A stretch of 64,000 bases of DNA. Origin: Platycnemis pennipes (Eukaryota; Arthropoda; Insecta; Odonata; Platycnemididae). A model generated the notes under the pieces. That model was not told where the DNA came from. It saw nothing but the letters and a program-made list of their open reading frames with translations, and ran no database searches. The stretch spans positions 146,276,746 through 146,340,745 of the forward strand of contig OW121846.1 in NCBI GenBank assembly GCA_933228895.1, in the 5' to 3' direction. The translations under genes and the position numbers were made by a program. Shown piece by piece: positions 11,094 through 21,300 of this stretch (within the stretch, counting starts at the first letter, position 1; each line of letters begins with the position of its first letter).

Positions 11094-12077
11094 ATGTTAC
11101 CTTTTCAATTATATCCGGAATCAATGTATTGCATTAATCCCATACAATATCTCTGCCCCCATTGTCACAATTATAATTTTCCTCTGCATTGCAACACTGT
11201 TGCATTTCTCACTCACGCATTTCATCTGAACGAATGTAAAAACTGCCCTGGACCGAGCAAAATTTGGAATTCAGTAGAACACTTTGAAAAAAATTTAATT
11301 GATTGCATTACTTACCACCAATGAGTGCAAGTTGACCGTTGCTCACTAGAAATTTTTACAAAATCTACCGATAACTTTCTTGAAACTTTTATTGTTAAGT
11401 TACAGAAACTTCAGTCTCATGACTACATTGCTAAAAATCAATCTGAATTTCTTATAAATGCTAAGCATAACATCCAAGTGGGGCAGGTTCTCGTCATTGC
11501 AGATTTTTCAGAAAATTACGCTTTCATTTTACAGGACAGCGTGCAAGGTATGCACTAGAATAACGACCAAGCAACAGTTCACCCCTTTGCTTGCTATTAC
11601 CACAATAAAGTCCAGGATAATGAATTCCCATTGAACTACGTTATCATATCAGACAGACTGAAGCATATAGCATCAACTGTACATTTTTTTCAAAAACTTC
11701 TTAAAATCTTGAAATTGAAAGTTCCAAAACTTAAAAAAGTGATATATTATTCAGATGGAGCAGCTGCTTATTATAAAAACAAGCATAACATTCAGAACTT
11801 ATCTCTTCACAGGAAAGATTTTACAGTCTCTGTAGAATGGCATATCTTTGTTACATTGCATGGTAAAAGGCCAAGTGACGAAGTGGGAGGAACTTTGAAA
11901 AGACTAGCAGCAAGAGCAAGTCTTCAGCTTCCATACGAAAAACAAATACGTACACCTATAGAACTCTTAAACTGGGCAAAAGATCATATTTTAGGAGTGA
12001 ATTTTGGCTATGCAAACAAAGAAGAAATTGGGAAACATTCCAATGTATTTGCAAAAAAGATTTCGTCAGGCAGTTAG
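11094..12077 (+). pseudogene. Transposase of the long-TIR element (DDE-like, unusual family)
   Basis: Three adjoining + strand open stretches (11094-11324, 11325-11558, 11631-12077), broken by stops but nearly in register. Visible features are a Cys/His pair (CPHCHNYNF), a likely catalytic ADFSENYAF, then NNDQAT.HPF, a second likely catalytic YSDGAAAYYKNKHN, VEWHIFVTLHGK, and VGGTLKRLAARASLQ. I recall similar uncharacterised proteins with SDGA..YKN and EWHF.ATSHGKG in arthropod and cnidarian genomes, consistent with a mobile gene. ADFSENY and YSDGA look like the first two acidic residues of an RNase H-fold transposase. No start codon or complete frame can be defined. Confidence 0.6.
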
Positions 12078-13077
12078 TATGCCAGGCATTAGGGAGTTTC
12101 ATTAAGCAATACCCGAACCAAATGAGGTGGTTTTAATGAAGAGACTCTTTCATCCAAGCAAGGGACCAGGATTCAGCTGTAGTTGCAGGCAGGAGTAACA
12201 GTATCCTCAAATAAAATATTTCTGAGAGGACACCTTCCTACAAGGAAGGACACCATATGCTTACAGAAAGCATGCTAACTTAGCCATTTTACATTTGTTT
12301 TGAATACAAGGATTTTGCTTTCTCATTAGTTTTCAATAGATTGTGTCGGAGTAGGTAGCAACATTTTTCACGCAGCGAAATTGGGGCTCAATGGTAAATT
12401 TCTCTGCAAATGTCCATTTAACAGAACAAATAACAATTGTTGTTAACATTTATAGTTTATAATATATTTTTATCTCATGTAGTCACAGCCTTGATCAATT
12501 AGGAAATTTTTAGGCTTGCATCACGTCTGCTGCAAGTATTCCAAATGGGGGAGCCGAGCGCGAGAGAAAATTGTAAATGTTTAAATACTTATAAAAAACG
12601 CATTTATGAATTGCCACTAAATTTTATTTCTGGAATAGTTAGCTGGGTATGTTTAGATTACGGAAAAAAAAGTTTCAGCCAATTCTGAGATAGAGTATTT
12701 GAGAAAAGTTTATAAACAATTTTTTAAACATTAGTATTTAACAACAAAAGGGTATAAAAGAAAATAATTTTTTCTTGATATATTTGCATTCAATAAGAAT
12801 TTAGCTTTAATAAGAGCTATTAATCATTGCTTTATGACAATTACAAACGGAGATATAAGTGATAATATGATTTCAGGCTCGGATTTTTGCTAAAAATGCG
12901 GAAAAATTAAAATGTTTACAATTCTCTCAAAACATTTTTTTTCACAAAACGGTTTGAGGTTGTTCAGTTTGAGTAGATTTTGTACCCATACACCAATTTT
13001 AATCATAATCTGAGACCCTAAGGGACAAACGTTTGTTGAATTGAGGTGGAATGACCAATTGAACAAGCTTAAACATT

Positions 13078-13568
13078 TTTTCCAGTGTCCTAGGTATACA
13101 AAAAAATTCGTATCTCCTATTGTACTTGGAGTCCCACTTTGAAAGTTGGTACATATATTATTGAAATGTGTATGTTGTTAAGAAAAAAAAATTAAGCAAA
13201 ATAAAATATCCCATTTTTCATAATTCAAGGTCAAACTATGTTGACCTTGACCTTTGACCTAAAATTATTTTTAATCTCGGCATGTGAATTATCGAATGGA
13301 AGGCATTATTAAGAGCTTTATAATGACACCACACACAACACTCTATGTGTAATGGTATCGGAGTTACGACAATTCAAAAAGTGCACCGCAGGCCTAAAAT
13401 TTGATTTTTGGGCAATATTTGGACCCAATTTTCTAACAAAGTATTTGGCCCAGGAGTGTAATACTTGGTATTATTTAGTTTCTCTGTAAGACCAACAACT
13501 TTACCAATTTTCATCAAAATCGCAAAGGGTCAGGTAAATTCACTGGTTGATTTGACATGGAATGACCC
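13078..13568. repeat. Right terminal inverted repeat of the long-TIR transposon
   Basis: Reverse complement of 9001-9265 plus 10746-10974 with scattered substitutions; it holds the empty piggyBac target TTAA at 13309-13312. The inner limit is around TTCCAGTGTCC at 13078. Confidence 0.85.
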
Positions 13569-14019
13569 GGACAGAAGGGAAGGGATCATCGTTCAACGTC
13601 TCTTCAAAACGGGCCATGGTTTCTAGATCAACTACGCGAACAGCCAGCCTAAACAGAATAAATTCACCTAAATTGGGAATGTCAAGAGTATTTAAGGCCG
13701 CATAAGTTTCCGAAAACGTATTAACAAATTGCTGTAGAGATGACAAGGACCCAGACTTAATTGGAGAAAACTCCAAATCTTATCTAAATAATTAAATCCT
13801 AGGATTCTTGGATTATCATAGTGATCGCAAAGTTCTTTCCACGCTGACGCATAGTGAGCCTCACCGAATGGAACTGCAGCAATTAATGCGGCTGCTTTAC
13901 CATGAAGGGCAGTCTTTAAATAAGAAAACTTCTCCACATTTGAAATATCTTCTCTCTCGTGGACAACAGATAGAAAAAGATCGCGAAAAGATTCCCACTC
14001 CGAAAATACACCAGAAAAA
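13569..14019 (-). pseudogene. BEL/Pao gag, DUF1759-like part, N-terminus missing
   Basis: Minus-strand gag remnant. It opens at the LTR junction with FSGVFSEWESFRDLF, then EKFSYLKTALHGKAAALI and WKELCDHYDNP, the usual order of the DUF1759 gag domain. A frameshift near 13770 leads into QQFVNTFSETYAALNTLD and ends at FPSV, where the nested transposon begins. The sequence normally lying between the LTR and this domain (LTR end, primer-binding site, leader, gag start) is absent: LTR sequence runs straight into the gag core at an ACCCGG junction. Confidence 0.85.
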
Positions 14020-14422
14020 CCGGGTACTTGGTTAAAACAAAAAAGAAATAAACCGGGACGAAAACAGTGGGAGAGCAAAAATAATTACGGGAGGACAGGG
14101 ATAGGACAAGGGATTTGGGCACTTACCTTGGTCTGGTCTATCATCGCCCATTCCGGGGAGAGGACGCCAATTCTGACAGGAACCAACCCACACTGAGATG
14201 ACGGCCGACGACTACTTCTCGCGCCGAAGCCGATTCCACACACACACTTCTGCCACCTCTCGACCCCAGACGGACATTCTCCAGCAGACGAAAACTGGAC
14301 AATCGAATGTTAGTCGAGTGGAAAACAAATGAAGGCCGGAAAGCACCCAAGGAGAGAGGGTGGGAAATTTAAAATGGGGAAGGTAGGGAAATTAGTGACC
14401 TACCTGCCGAGTGGTGCCAACA
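14020..14422 (-). repeat. BEL/Pao 5' LTR, truncated
   Basis: Matches 4121-4523. It lacks the ~66 bp that would form the inner end and is fused to gag sequence at ACCCGG. The outer end (TGTTGGCACC on the minus strand at 14422) is intact and abuts GTTATG of the host repeat. Confidence 0.85.
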
Positions 14423-14964
14423 GTTATGATTTCACTTTTTTCTGTAGATGTAGTCTACCAGTACAAAAATGTTACATTCTGATTCTGAGTGAACAGAAAA
14501 TTGAGGTTTTTGGACTTAAAATAGAAAAGCATGGCAATAAATATTAACATAGAAAATCATCATTCCATGAACAGTGGTTGAATGCTGAAGACTTTAGCCA
14601 GTGGGTTCTTTAAGTTCCTCTTGTAGAAGAATTTGTAATTTCTCATGGAAGTGCTAATTTAGAAAGAGGGTGTTCAATCAAAAAGTATTTTATCTTTCCC
14701 AACCAACAAAGAGAGTCTCGTACTACCAATAAAACTACATATTTAATTACTTTAATTTATCAATTATTTCCTATTTAATTACTTTATCTATATTATGCTA
14801 TGGGTTGAACTACAAAAAATCCATATTCCACATAGAACTTGAAGAACATCACTTTTGACTCATACAAGAACCACGATATATTAGCCTGGAAATTTTTATA
14901 AATTTTGCCTTGAAAACCTTGAATTATGCTTGCATTTTATATTTTGACTTTTGTGGGCACCCTG
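14423..14964 (+). mobile_element. CAGGGTG-ended DNA repeat, copy 1, right part
   Basis: Continues copy 1 after the BEL insertion, beginning GTTATGATTTCAC and ending GTGGGCACCCTG. It corresponds to 26731-27263 with about seven differences. The 5-bp duplication ATGAT follows at 14965. Confidence 0.8.
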
Positions 14965-15070
14965 ATGATGCATTTATCATCTGAATATCATCCCGAAGGC
15001 TGATGGCATTGGATCTTTCCACATAAATGTTTGCTAGAGTTCTGTCGACTAATCGACATCTATTGTGTGC

Positions 15071-16001
15071 TTATAGGGCTTGAATTATTATGCCTTGATC
15101 TAAAGGCTGCTGTTTATCTGAGGTGTTTGGCAGTATAAATTTCACTGTGACAGCCTTCAGGTTAAATGTTACACATTGAGCCCTGCTGTTGTCCATCAGC
15201 AGCAAAACTTGATGTTTTTGATGCAGCGTGTCATTGTCAAATTCGATGAGCCACTTGGAAAACAATTCCTTTGTCATCCACATGTTTTTGTTGCTCCACG
15301 CGATGGGCATATGACGAACAACTTTAAAGCACCAGGGCTTCTCAGATTTTCCTGTCATGTGAAGTCTCCTTTTATCGCTTTCATTTAGACTAGTGCAACA
15401 CAATAACAGAATTCTGATTTTGCCATGTTTACCTCCATGGCAGGACTCACCCCTAACGTGCATTGTCTTGTTTGGGGTCAATTAGTGCAAGAGGGCTGTG
15501 TCATCCACATTATAAACATCACAAGTGGTGTACTTCTGAATAGGTCTTTGACTAAGCCAATGATGGCAGGGCACATCATCTACTGAGTTACACTAATGGA
15601 GTGGGGGGCGCGATATTGTATCATTTTTTGAAGCAATCCAACTACCCATTACTAGGATGAAAGTTCTTGCCTAAAGCAATTGCGAACCAGCACGCTTGTG
15701 CTTTCAATAGTACGCCACTAACCAGAACATTTCATGCGTGGGTATCACCAAACCATTGGAATATAGCATCCTCTGGCTCACTATGCTTTGATCCACGGAT
15801 CTTTTTATGATCACTTCCAAAAGCAGTGCTTTCATTAGCCTTCTTGATCTTCTTTTGAATTTTCAATATTGTCGATAAAGTACTCAAAGATATATCATAC
15901 TGTCTTTCCACACAAGTCTTGGACATTTCATTGTCGATGTCTTTGAATATATCCAACTTTGAATTCAAGCTAAAAATGTTTCTTCTTTTTTCTTTCTCCA
16001 T
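15071..16001 (-). pseudogene. Tigger-like transposase, N-terminal and catalytic part
   Basis: Minus strand. 16001-15732 reads a CENP-B-type N-terminal helix-turn-helix (MEKEKRRNIF...MSKTCVERQYDISLSTLSTILK). 15481-15071 reads the DDE_1 core: CHGGKHGKIRILLLCC, KPWCFKVV, MTKELFSKWL, LLLMDNSRAQ (second catalytic Asp), PLDQGII (third). Between them lies a degenerate stretch with a VYNVDDT-like first catalytic motif. After PLDQGII the frame is broken, but traces such as CRLVDRTLANIYVERSNAIS continue toward 14970, where the nested stack begins. The partner C-terminal piece is 1250-1742. Confidence 0.8.
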
Positions 16002-16636
16002 TATAACCGATACGAAGAAAAACGCAATCTTCGATGCCACCAACACGAGCTTTTGCAGTCTTGCTTGACTCGATGGCTGACGACTAAAGACTGAAAGAAG
16101 CAGCACAGGAAGAGCTAAAGGCAGAAAGTGAAGGCTACACACAGTAGAGGCTGCGCAAGTTGTCCAATGGCAGGGCAAAACAGAAAATCAGACAAGTGGA
16201 AAACCCTGATGCCTGTGCGTTTCGCTGCCAATTGCTGTCCCCTTAGTGTACCCAACACCCCTGCCTCATATGGCAATGGATAACCAGAATTACCCTTCTC
16301 TTCTTCCTTCCTTTCGCCTTTCCTTCCCTTCGCCTTTCCTTCCCGTCTTCTTTGTTTGCAAGACCTTTTTGTCAATCTCTAGCCATGGACGTTGTTGCAA
16401 ATTTCCAACCTAACAACCTTGACTCCTACCTCAACACTTATGCCTGTCATCGAACCACCTTGACTCAACCATAATCACAGAGCGGCAAAGGCTTTCATGG
16501 CGTGCGTTCATGGGAGCCAGAGTAAGGGGTGGGCAGGTGTATTTATGGACGAAAATAATCAGATGTACACCTTCGATTTAGTTTAGCTCACAGATATTAT
16601 TCAAAATAGGTTTTTCTGTAGAACAATAACTGGAGG
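16002..16636. other. Tigger flank / intron, no gene recognised
   Basis: Upstream of the Tigger start lies low-complexity TTCCTTCC/TTTCGCC pyrimidine repeats (about 16280-16370) and otherwise unique sequence. A right inverted repeat for the interrupted Tigger was not found here. Confidence 0.5.
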
Positions 16637-16638
16637 TA

Positions 16639-19600
16639 CAGTTGAGCATCTTTAATCTGGCACAGTCGGGACCAATGTGATGCCGGATTAGGGGTTTTGC
16701 TGGACTAAGGGTCATGCATGGTCTAGTTTTGACGTCCAGGATGTTTTCATTGAAAGGAGTCAATTATTTATGACAAAATATATTCATTTGAGATTTAATG
16801 AACATAATTATTAAAAGAGTCACTGAGAATAATCAAAAAGAAATGGTTTCTTAACTCGCGAAGTTATTACTTAAAAGTATCGTAGTTGCGCTCTGAGTGA
16901 AAATAACAGAAGCTAAGCATCGTGTGCATCATATTGCTGCACATTAAAAAGTGTAATATTATTATTGGAAAAGGGTAGGTATATAAAATTTGATATTTCT
17001 TATGATGTGCTTCGCGCAACATATTTGTACCGTGCTTGATTTGTTATCAGCTGATTCAGCACGATGTCAACGCATGGGTGTCGTCTGTACGGCCGCCCAT
17101 CAATACCTCGCGGGTGACCGGACTGGATGATTCTTTAAAGACCATCATCAAGAGTAGTCTTCCTTCAACAATTTCAGGCTCTTCATCTTCATCCGCATTC
17201 AGATTTATTGTTATTAATTACCATTTCGGTGATTTCATCATCAGTGAAATGTCTGGGGAGGGTCTCGTGGTCACTAGCTATTATCCATTCCTCTAAATTT
17301 GCCAATTCCATTTCCTTTAGTTCAGGGTGATGGATGCGGTTTTCACAGTGAATTGACTCCATTATCATATGTTTATCCTCAGAAACATGAAAGTCTTTTA
17401 AATCTCACTTATTTCATGTACATCACACCTCAAAGCAGGCCACAATTGAAACCACGCATGTTTGAGAACTGACTGTGAATTACTATTCCATGCAGGCGAA
17501 ATTTCCCATGTCACGTCTTTTAGGTTATAGCTGTTTCGGAAATGGTTTAGCCTGCTTCATTAGCATTGGCCAGAAATACTAACTAAGGCCTTCACTTTGA
17601 TGCAATGAAACCATGCGATCCAAATCAACACTTACAGTAGAACCTCTATTTTACGAAGTTGAAGGGACCCAAAAATTTGAGCTTTGTAAATCAGAGGGTT
17701 TGTAAATTGGAGGTTATCTTCCACTAACTCCTCTGTCTCCGGAACTGATGTGTCACCAAAACCAGCTGATCTCCAACAGTTGGAAATAGTTTTTGCGGTG
17801 ACACTCCCATGCTCTGGCAACACCTCACACAGCATGGAGCAATGTCCATGGAGGCACATCATGCACATAAGAGGCTTGATCTGCGACAAATGTACGTCTA
17901 CTAAAACTCTGCTGACAAGAATGCGAGTATACTTTCAATGCAATTAAACACTATGCTGTACTAAACTTGTCAAATAGTTATGTTAGGGTTGAAATCAAAC
18001 TAATTACTACAACAAATAATAGTCATCTGCTCATTCTGGGAAAAAAACAACAGATATTATGTGAAATTCTCTGTGTGCAGTGTATCTACATCAAATTGAA
18101 AGTTATTTAAAAATTACACCTTAATTGTATTGATTCGCTGTATAGCATAGGCGTTATTCCTAGGGCTAGGAGACTCATTTTAGTAAAAGAGAATGAAACA
18201 CAGCCATGAATTCCAAAAAAAAACAGGTGAATATTTTACTACAAATTTATAATGGTATGAACTAAGCTGCTGCAACTGAATTAAGTTCTTGTAGCTGTTC
18301 AGTTGGTAGATCTAAAAATGAGGGAAATAACTCATAAGAGAATTAACTCATCCCACGGAGTATTTTAAGCATATGCAGTTATGCAATAAGTAACTAAAGG
18401 GGGAAAGCCAGGGATATATTTTAACTAGGAAATTTCAAAACAAAGTTCCAACTGACCCAGTATATTTCAGTGAAAAGACCAGAAAATGCCTGAAGTAAGA
18501 GTATCGTTTGATATACATTTAATAATATTTCGCCACTGATGAAAGTCAATCTTAGAAATTCACTCAGTTAATTTGTAATTCCCTCTTTTTTAAGTTGCGT
18601 TCTACAGTGCTGACATCTAGCAGTGATTTACGAGAACTATTTACTCGCGGATACAGAAAGCGATCATGATCTCAAAATCGCGATCGCAAATTCTTACCTT
18701 ACGACGTAAAACACTTCTAATGAAAAATTAAATAATCAAATTTCATCAAGATTTGAATATAGGTAATTTATTATTGCAAAATTAGTATTTTTTAATGAAA
18801 CTAAGCTTCACGACAGCTGCAGCAAAGAACTTCCTACGGGAATGCTATTTTCAAGTGAAAGGCTGAACAAAGTTCTGAATTGGGGTTGCGGTGGCTACCT
18901 TAAAGCTAATTTTAAATAATTCCAGAGAAAATATGAATCCTTTTTGACGACGAGTTAGGTATTTGCAATTCACAAATTGATAGAAAAGGAATAGAAATTA
19001 CCAAGCACTAATCTGATTATTTTATGAAGTGGGACATTGTTTTCGAGAAGTAGGCGTCGTGACATGCGTCTTTGAACATTTTTTCCTTCGATCATGTAAT
19101 TAGGATTGAATTGCGATTTGGATGATCAGTCATCAGATCAGATCTGGGATTTTTGCTACAGTTTAAGCACTTCAAAAAGCACTATGCTCACATTCGATTT
19201 TTCCACATTTTCCCATATGAAGTACTTGGACCGAGGGCCCTCTCAACATGACCTATCTGGCTTCAGCTGCTCCTGTCGCGGTATACAGCGATCGTTATTC
19301 CATTGTACTGAGTTCAGTGCTACCAAATCATTTCAAAAACTTCATAAAACAGAGGTCAATCACTCCTAGGGACCGGCCTCTCACTTCGTAAATCAGTAAA
19401 ATCGAGGTTTTGTAAATTAGAGGTCATTTTACATGGTTTTCCTATATACAAAGATCGGGACCGGCGGAATGGTTCGTAAATTGGTGTCATTTTGTAAATT
19501 AGAGGTTTGTAAAAAAGAGGTTCTACCGTATATCTTCTTTCATAGTTTTTCTCTCTGTCATCCATTTCTTTGATCACTTTAACTGTACAACATTTTGAGG

Positions 19601-20198
19601 ATTTTCTCTTTTCTGCTTCTTAATGTGTTATATCGTTATATTGTTGAAGATCCAACGCAGTATGTTTCAGACAAATGCTTTGCCGATCGGTGAATCGTTG
19701 CAACGGTGTCAAGCTTTTTCACAACTAGCACTTCTTTTGCAATCGTTAACGTTTTGTACTGATGTTCACTCCTCTGCTGTTGCCACAACAGTTTAGCTTA
19801 GACATGATTAGGGAGAAACATAAGCAGATAACAAATAATTTTATCAAATTACGTCCAGTGGTCAATCAAAAATGCATGCGCCATCCAAAGTGGCTGATCA
19901 GTAAACTAGTCGTAGTCTGTCTCGGCGATGTCTTTAATTTTGTATGTTTAGTTCAAGTTGCAGAATTCCAGTGTACACAAAGTACCAAAATTAATATGTT
20001 TTAATTATTCTGATTCTCGGAATGGGAAAAGTAATGGTAAGAATGGAATGGGGTTATATCTCGGCAGGTTATGAAGCTATGATTCGGTAAAAAATGTTTC
20101 GGCATTTTCGACAAAGTACCGGGTAGTTGGTCATAGCAAAATTGCCGGATTATGGGTGTTCCCAGATTAGGGATTCCCGGATTAAGGGTGCTCAACTG
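16639..20198. mobile_element. Tigger-family element with CAGTTGAGC ends, carrying another Tigger derivative
   Basis: Inverted ends CAGTTGAGCATCTTTAATC (16639) and the complement of CAGTTGAGCACCCTTAATCC (ending 20198), flanked by TA on both sides, the standard pogo/Tigger target. The left 260 bp recurs at 42828. The interior is non-coding apart from a 1.9-kb derivative of a different Tigger family (17635-19528) inserted at another TA. Without it the element is about 1.7 kb and non-autonomous. Confidence 0.8.
17635..19528 (-). mobile_element. CAGTAGAACCTC Tigger derivative, copy 1
   Basis: 1894 bp with ends CAGTAGAACCTCTATTTTACG and the complement of CGGTAGAACCTC, TA-flanked. A minus-strand piece at 17632-17889 keeps the last transposase helix (VTAKTISNCWRSAGFGD, then an acidic ELVED), equivalent to the 'IRNCFRKAGF' end of Tigger transposases. 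The rest of the gene is gone. A full-length second copy lies at 44959-46855 and an inverted truncated one at 39012-40233. Confidence 0.85.
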
Positions 20199-20214
20199 TA
20201 CTATGGAAAGAAAA

Positions 20215-20390
20215 GGGTTATCCATTGCCCAAAAAAGACTTCGTTAAAAACGGACCACCGATGAATAAACGTTTGTTAAAAGTGGGATTTTTAACATGAT
20301 AAAATGGCCGTTGTTGACAGGGAATAGCCTTCACTTCGTTATAACCGGAACTTCATATTAAACAGATTTGATATAAGTGGGCTTGACTTA
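20215..20390 (-). mobile_element. Fragment of a CAGTCAAGTCCACTTAT-ended Tigger-like element
   Basis: The reverse complement of 20340-20388 matches the start of the fragment at 55276 (CAGTCAAGTCCACTTATRTC, then GAAGTTCCGG..TAAC and GAAGGCTATTCCC). Only one end is present. Confidence 0.5.
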
Positions 20391-20529
20391 ACTTCGTTTT
20401 AGTTAATCTATTCAGTTTACATAACCATCACAAGGAAGTATAACTTTGTATTTCCACACGAACTTATTTGAACGGCACGACTGGTGTCACCTGCTAGGGC
20501 ATCTCATCAGGTACATAAAATAGAGACAA

Positions 20530-21300
20530 GTCAGCAGCAAGTATATATACCCTCATGCTGGGTTATGGGAGTGGGGAGGGAAAGGGAGGATGAAGAAGGG
20601 AGAGGGGGGGGAGGCTGACATTTGCGTGATGTTAATTCCAGTGGGGCGAAACGTGCAACCACTTCTAAAATGGGAGAGTGGGAGGGGAGCACTTCATTCG
20701 CCAGGTTATCTCTCTTTCCGTGGAGGAGGATTTCCAAGTGTTCGAGGACAATTAACATTCGACCATTTTCTCTGAAAATGGAGTGGAGTATCTTGGAAAT
20801 CACTCCAATGCCCTCCATCAATTAGATGTTTTGCAAAGCATGATCTGTCGGGCTGGTTGTATGAGTAGGAAAGGATATGTTCCTTTTTCCTTGTATTGAA
20901 ACTCCTACTCATTTTTCCAGTGTAGATTGTACTGCAGTCTCCACACTGCAGTTTGTAAACACCTGAATTAACTGCGGGGTTTTGGTCACGATTAAGGTTG
21001 TTAAAAAATGGACCCTAGATTTTTTTTGGTATAAAAAGCTATTCTATACTTCGACTTCGGGAGAAGCTTCATCATTTTTTGTGTTGTCCCATTTAAAAAC
21101 TGTATTCTCATCCAGTTGGGTTCGTTAATGTCTTTGGCCATGGTTTTGTAAATAAGCCTACCAACCATATCTTCTCTTTTTTACGAAGAATTTTATCCTC
21201 TATGGAGGTAGAATAACCATTCACTGTGGCCATGTGTTTGATGATGTTGACCTCCTTATTACAATTGTCTACTGAGTATGGCCAAAAGTCTACTAATCAT
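20530..21300 (-). pseudogene. Penelope-like element, C-terminal RT and GIY-YIG endonuclease fragment
   Basis: Minus strand. Around 21110-20985 the frame gives traces of the end of the RT region (KSKYRIAFYTKKNLGSIFNN), then SGVYKLQCGDCSTIYTGKMS and SRSFNTRKKEH, followed by CFAKHLIDGGH. GVYK...YTG..RSF..R..EH...AKHL...H is the GIY-YIG nuclease fused to Penelope reverse transcriptases. The fragment is 5'-truncated and broken by stops; sequence towards 20410 is the probable 3' non-coding part. Confidence 0.8.

Larger units (their letters stand above)
9001..13568 (+). mobile_element. 4.6-kb DNA transposon with ~490-bp terminal inverted repeats, inserted in gag
   Basis: Exact ends GGGTCATTCCATG...CATGGAATGACCC flanked by a 4-bp duplication GGAC (8997-9000; 13569-13572). 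The left TIR is 9001-9265 plus 10746-10974 (split by a piggyBac), the right 13078-13568. A transposase remnant lies on the + strand at 11094-12077. Four-base duplications and long inverted repeats fit the Sola superfamily as I remember it, but that assignment is tentative. About 1 kb of AT-rich non-coding sequence (12080-13077) separates the transposase from the right TIR. Removing the element and one GGAC would restore the gag reading frame of the host BEL element, which confirms the borders. Confidence 0.85.
4055..14422 (-). mobile_element. BEL/Pao LTR retrotransposon, degenerate, carrying a nested DNA transposon
   Basis: About 5.8 kb of retroelement once the insertion 9001-13568 is removed. 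On the minus strand it runs 5' LTR (14020-14422), gag (broken by the insertion), protease, reverse transcriptase, RNase H, integrase and DUF5641-like tail, a purine-rich tract (GGTGGGCGGGA) and 3' LTR. This order and the DUF1759/DUF1758-type domains are diagnostic of BEL/Pao. The element sits between GACT (4054) and GTTATG (14423); the uninterrupted copy of the host repeat reads GACT|GTTATG at 26730/26731, so both borders are exact. No target duplication is visible, unlike a normal LTR insertion. Several in-frame stops and at least one frameshift make it non-functional. Confidence 0.9.

Noticed and set aside
20590..20825. Overlapping + strand frames over the Penelope fragment
   Set aside because: They are antisense to the GIY-YIG domain, which has clear family motifs.
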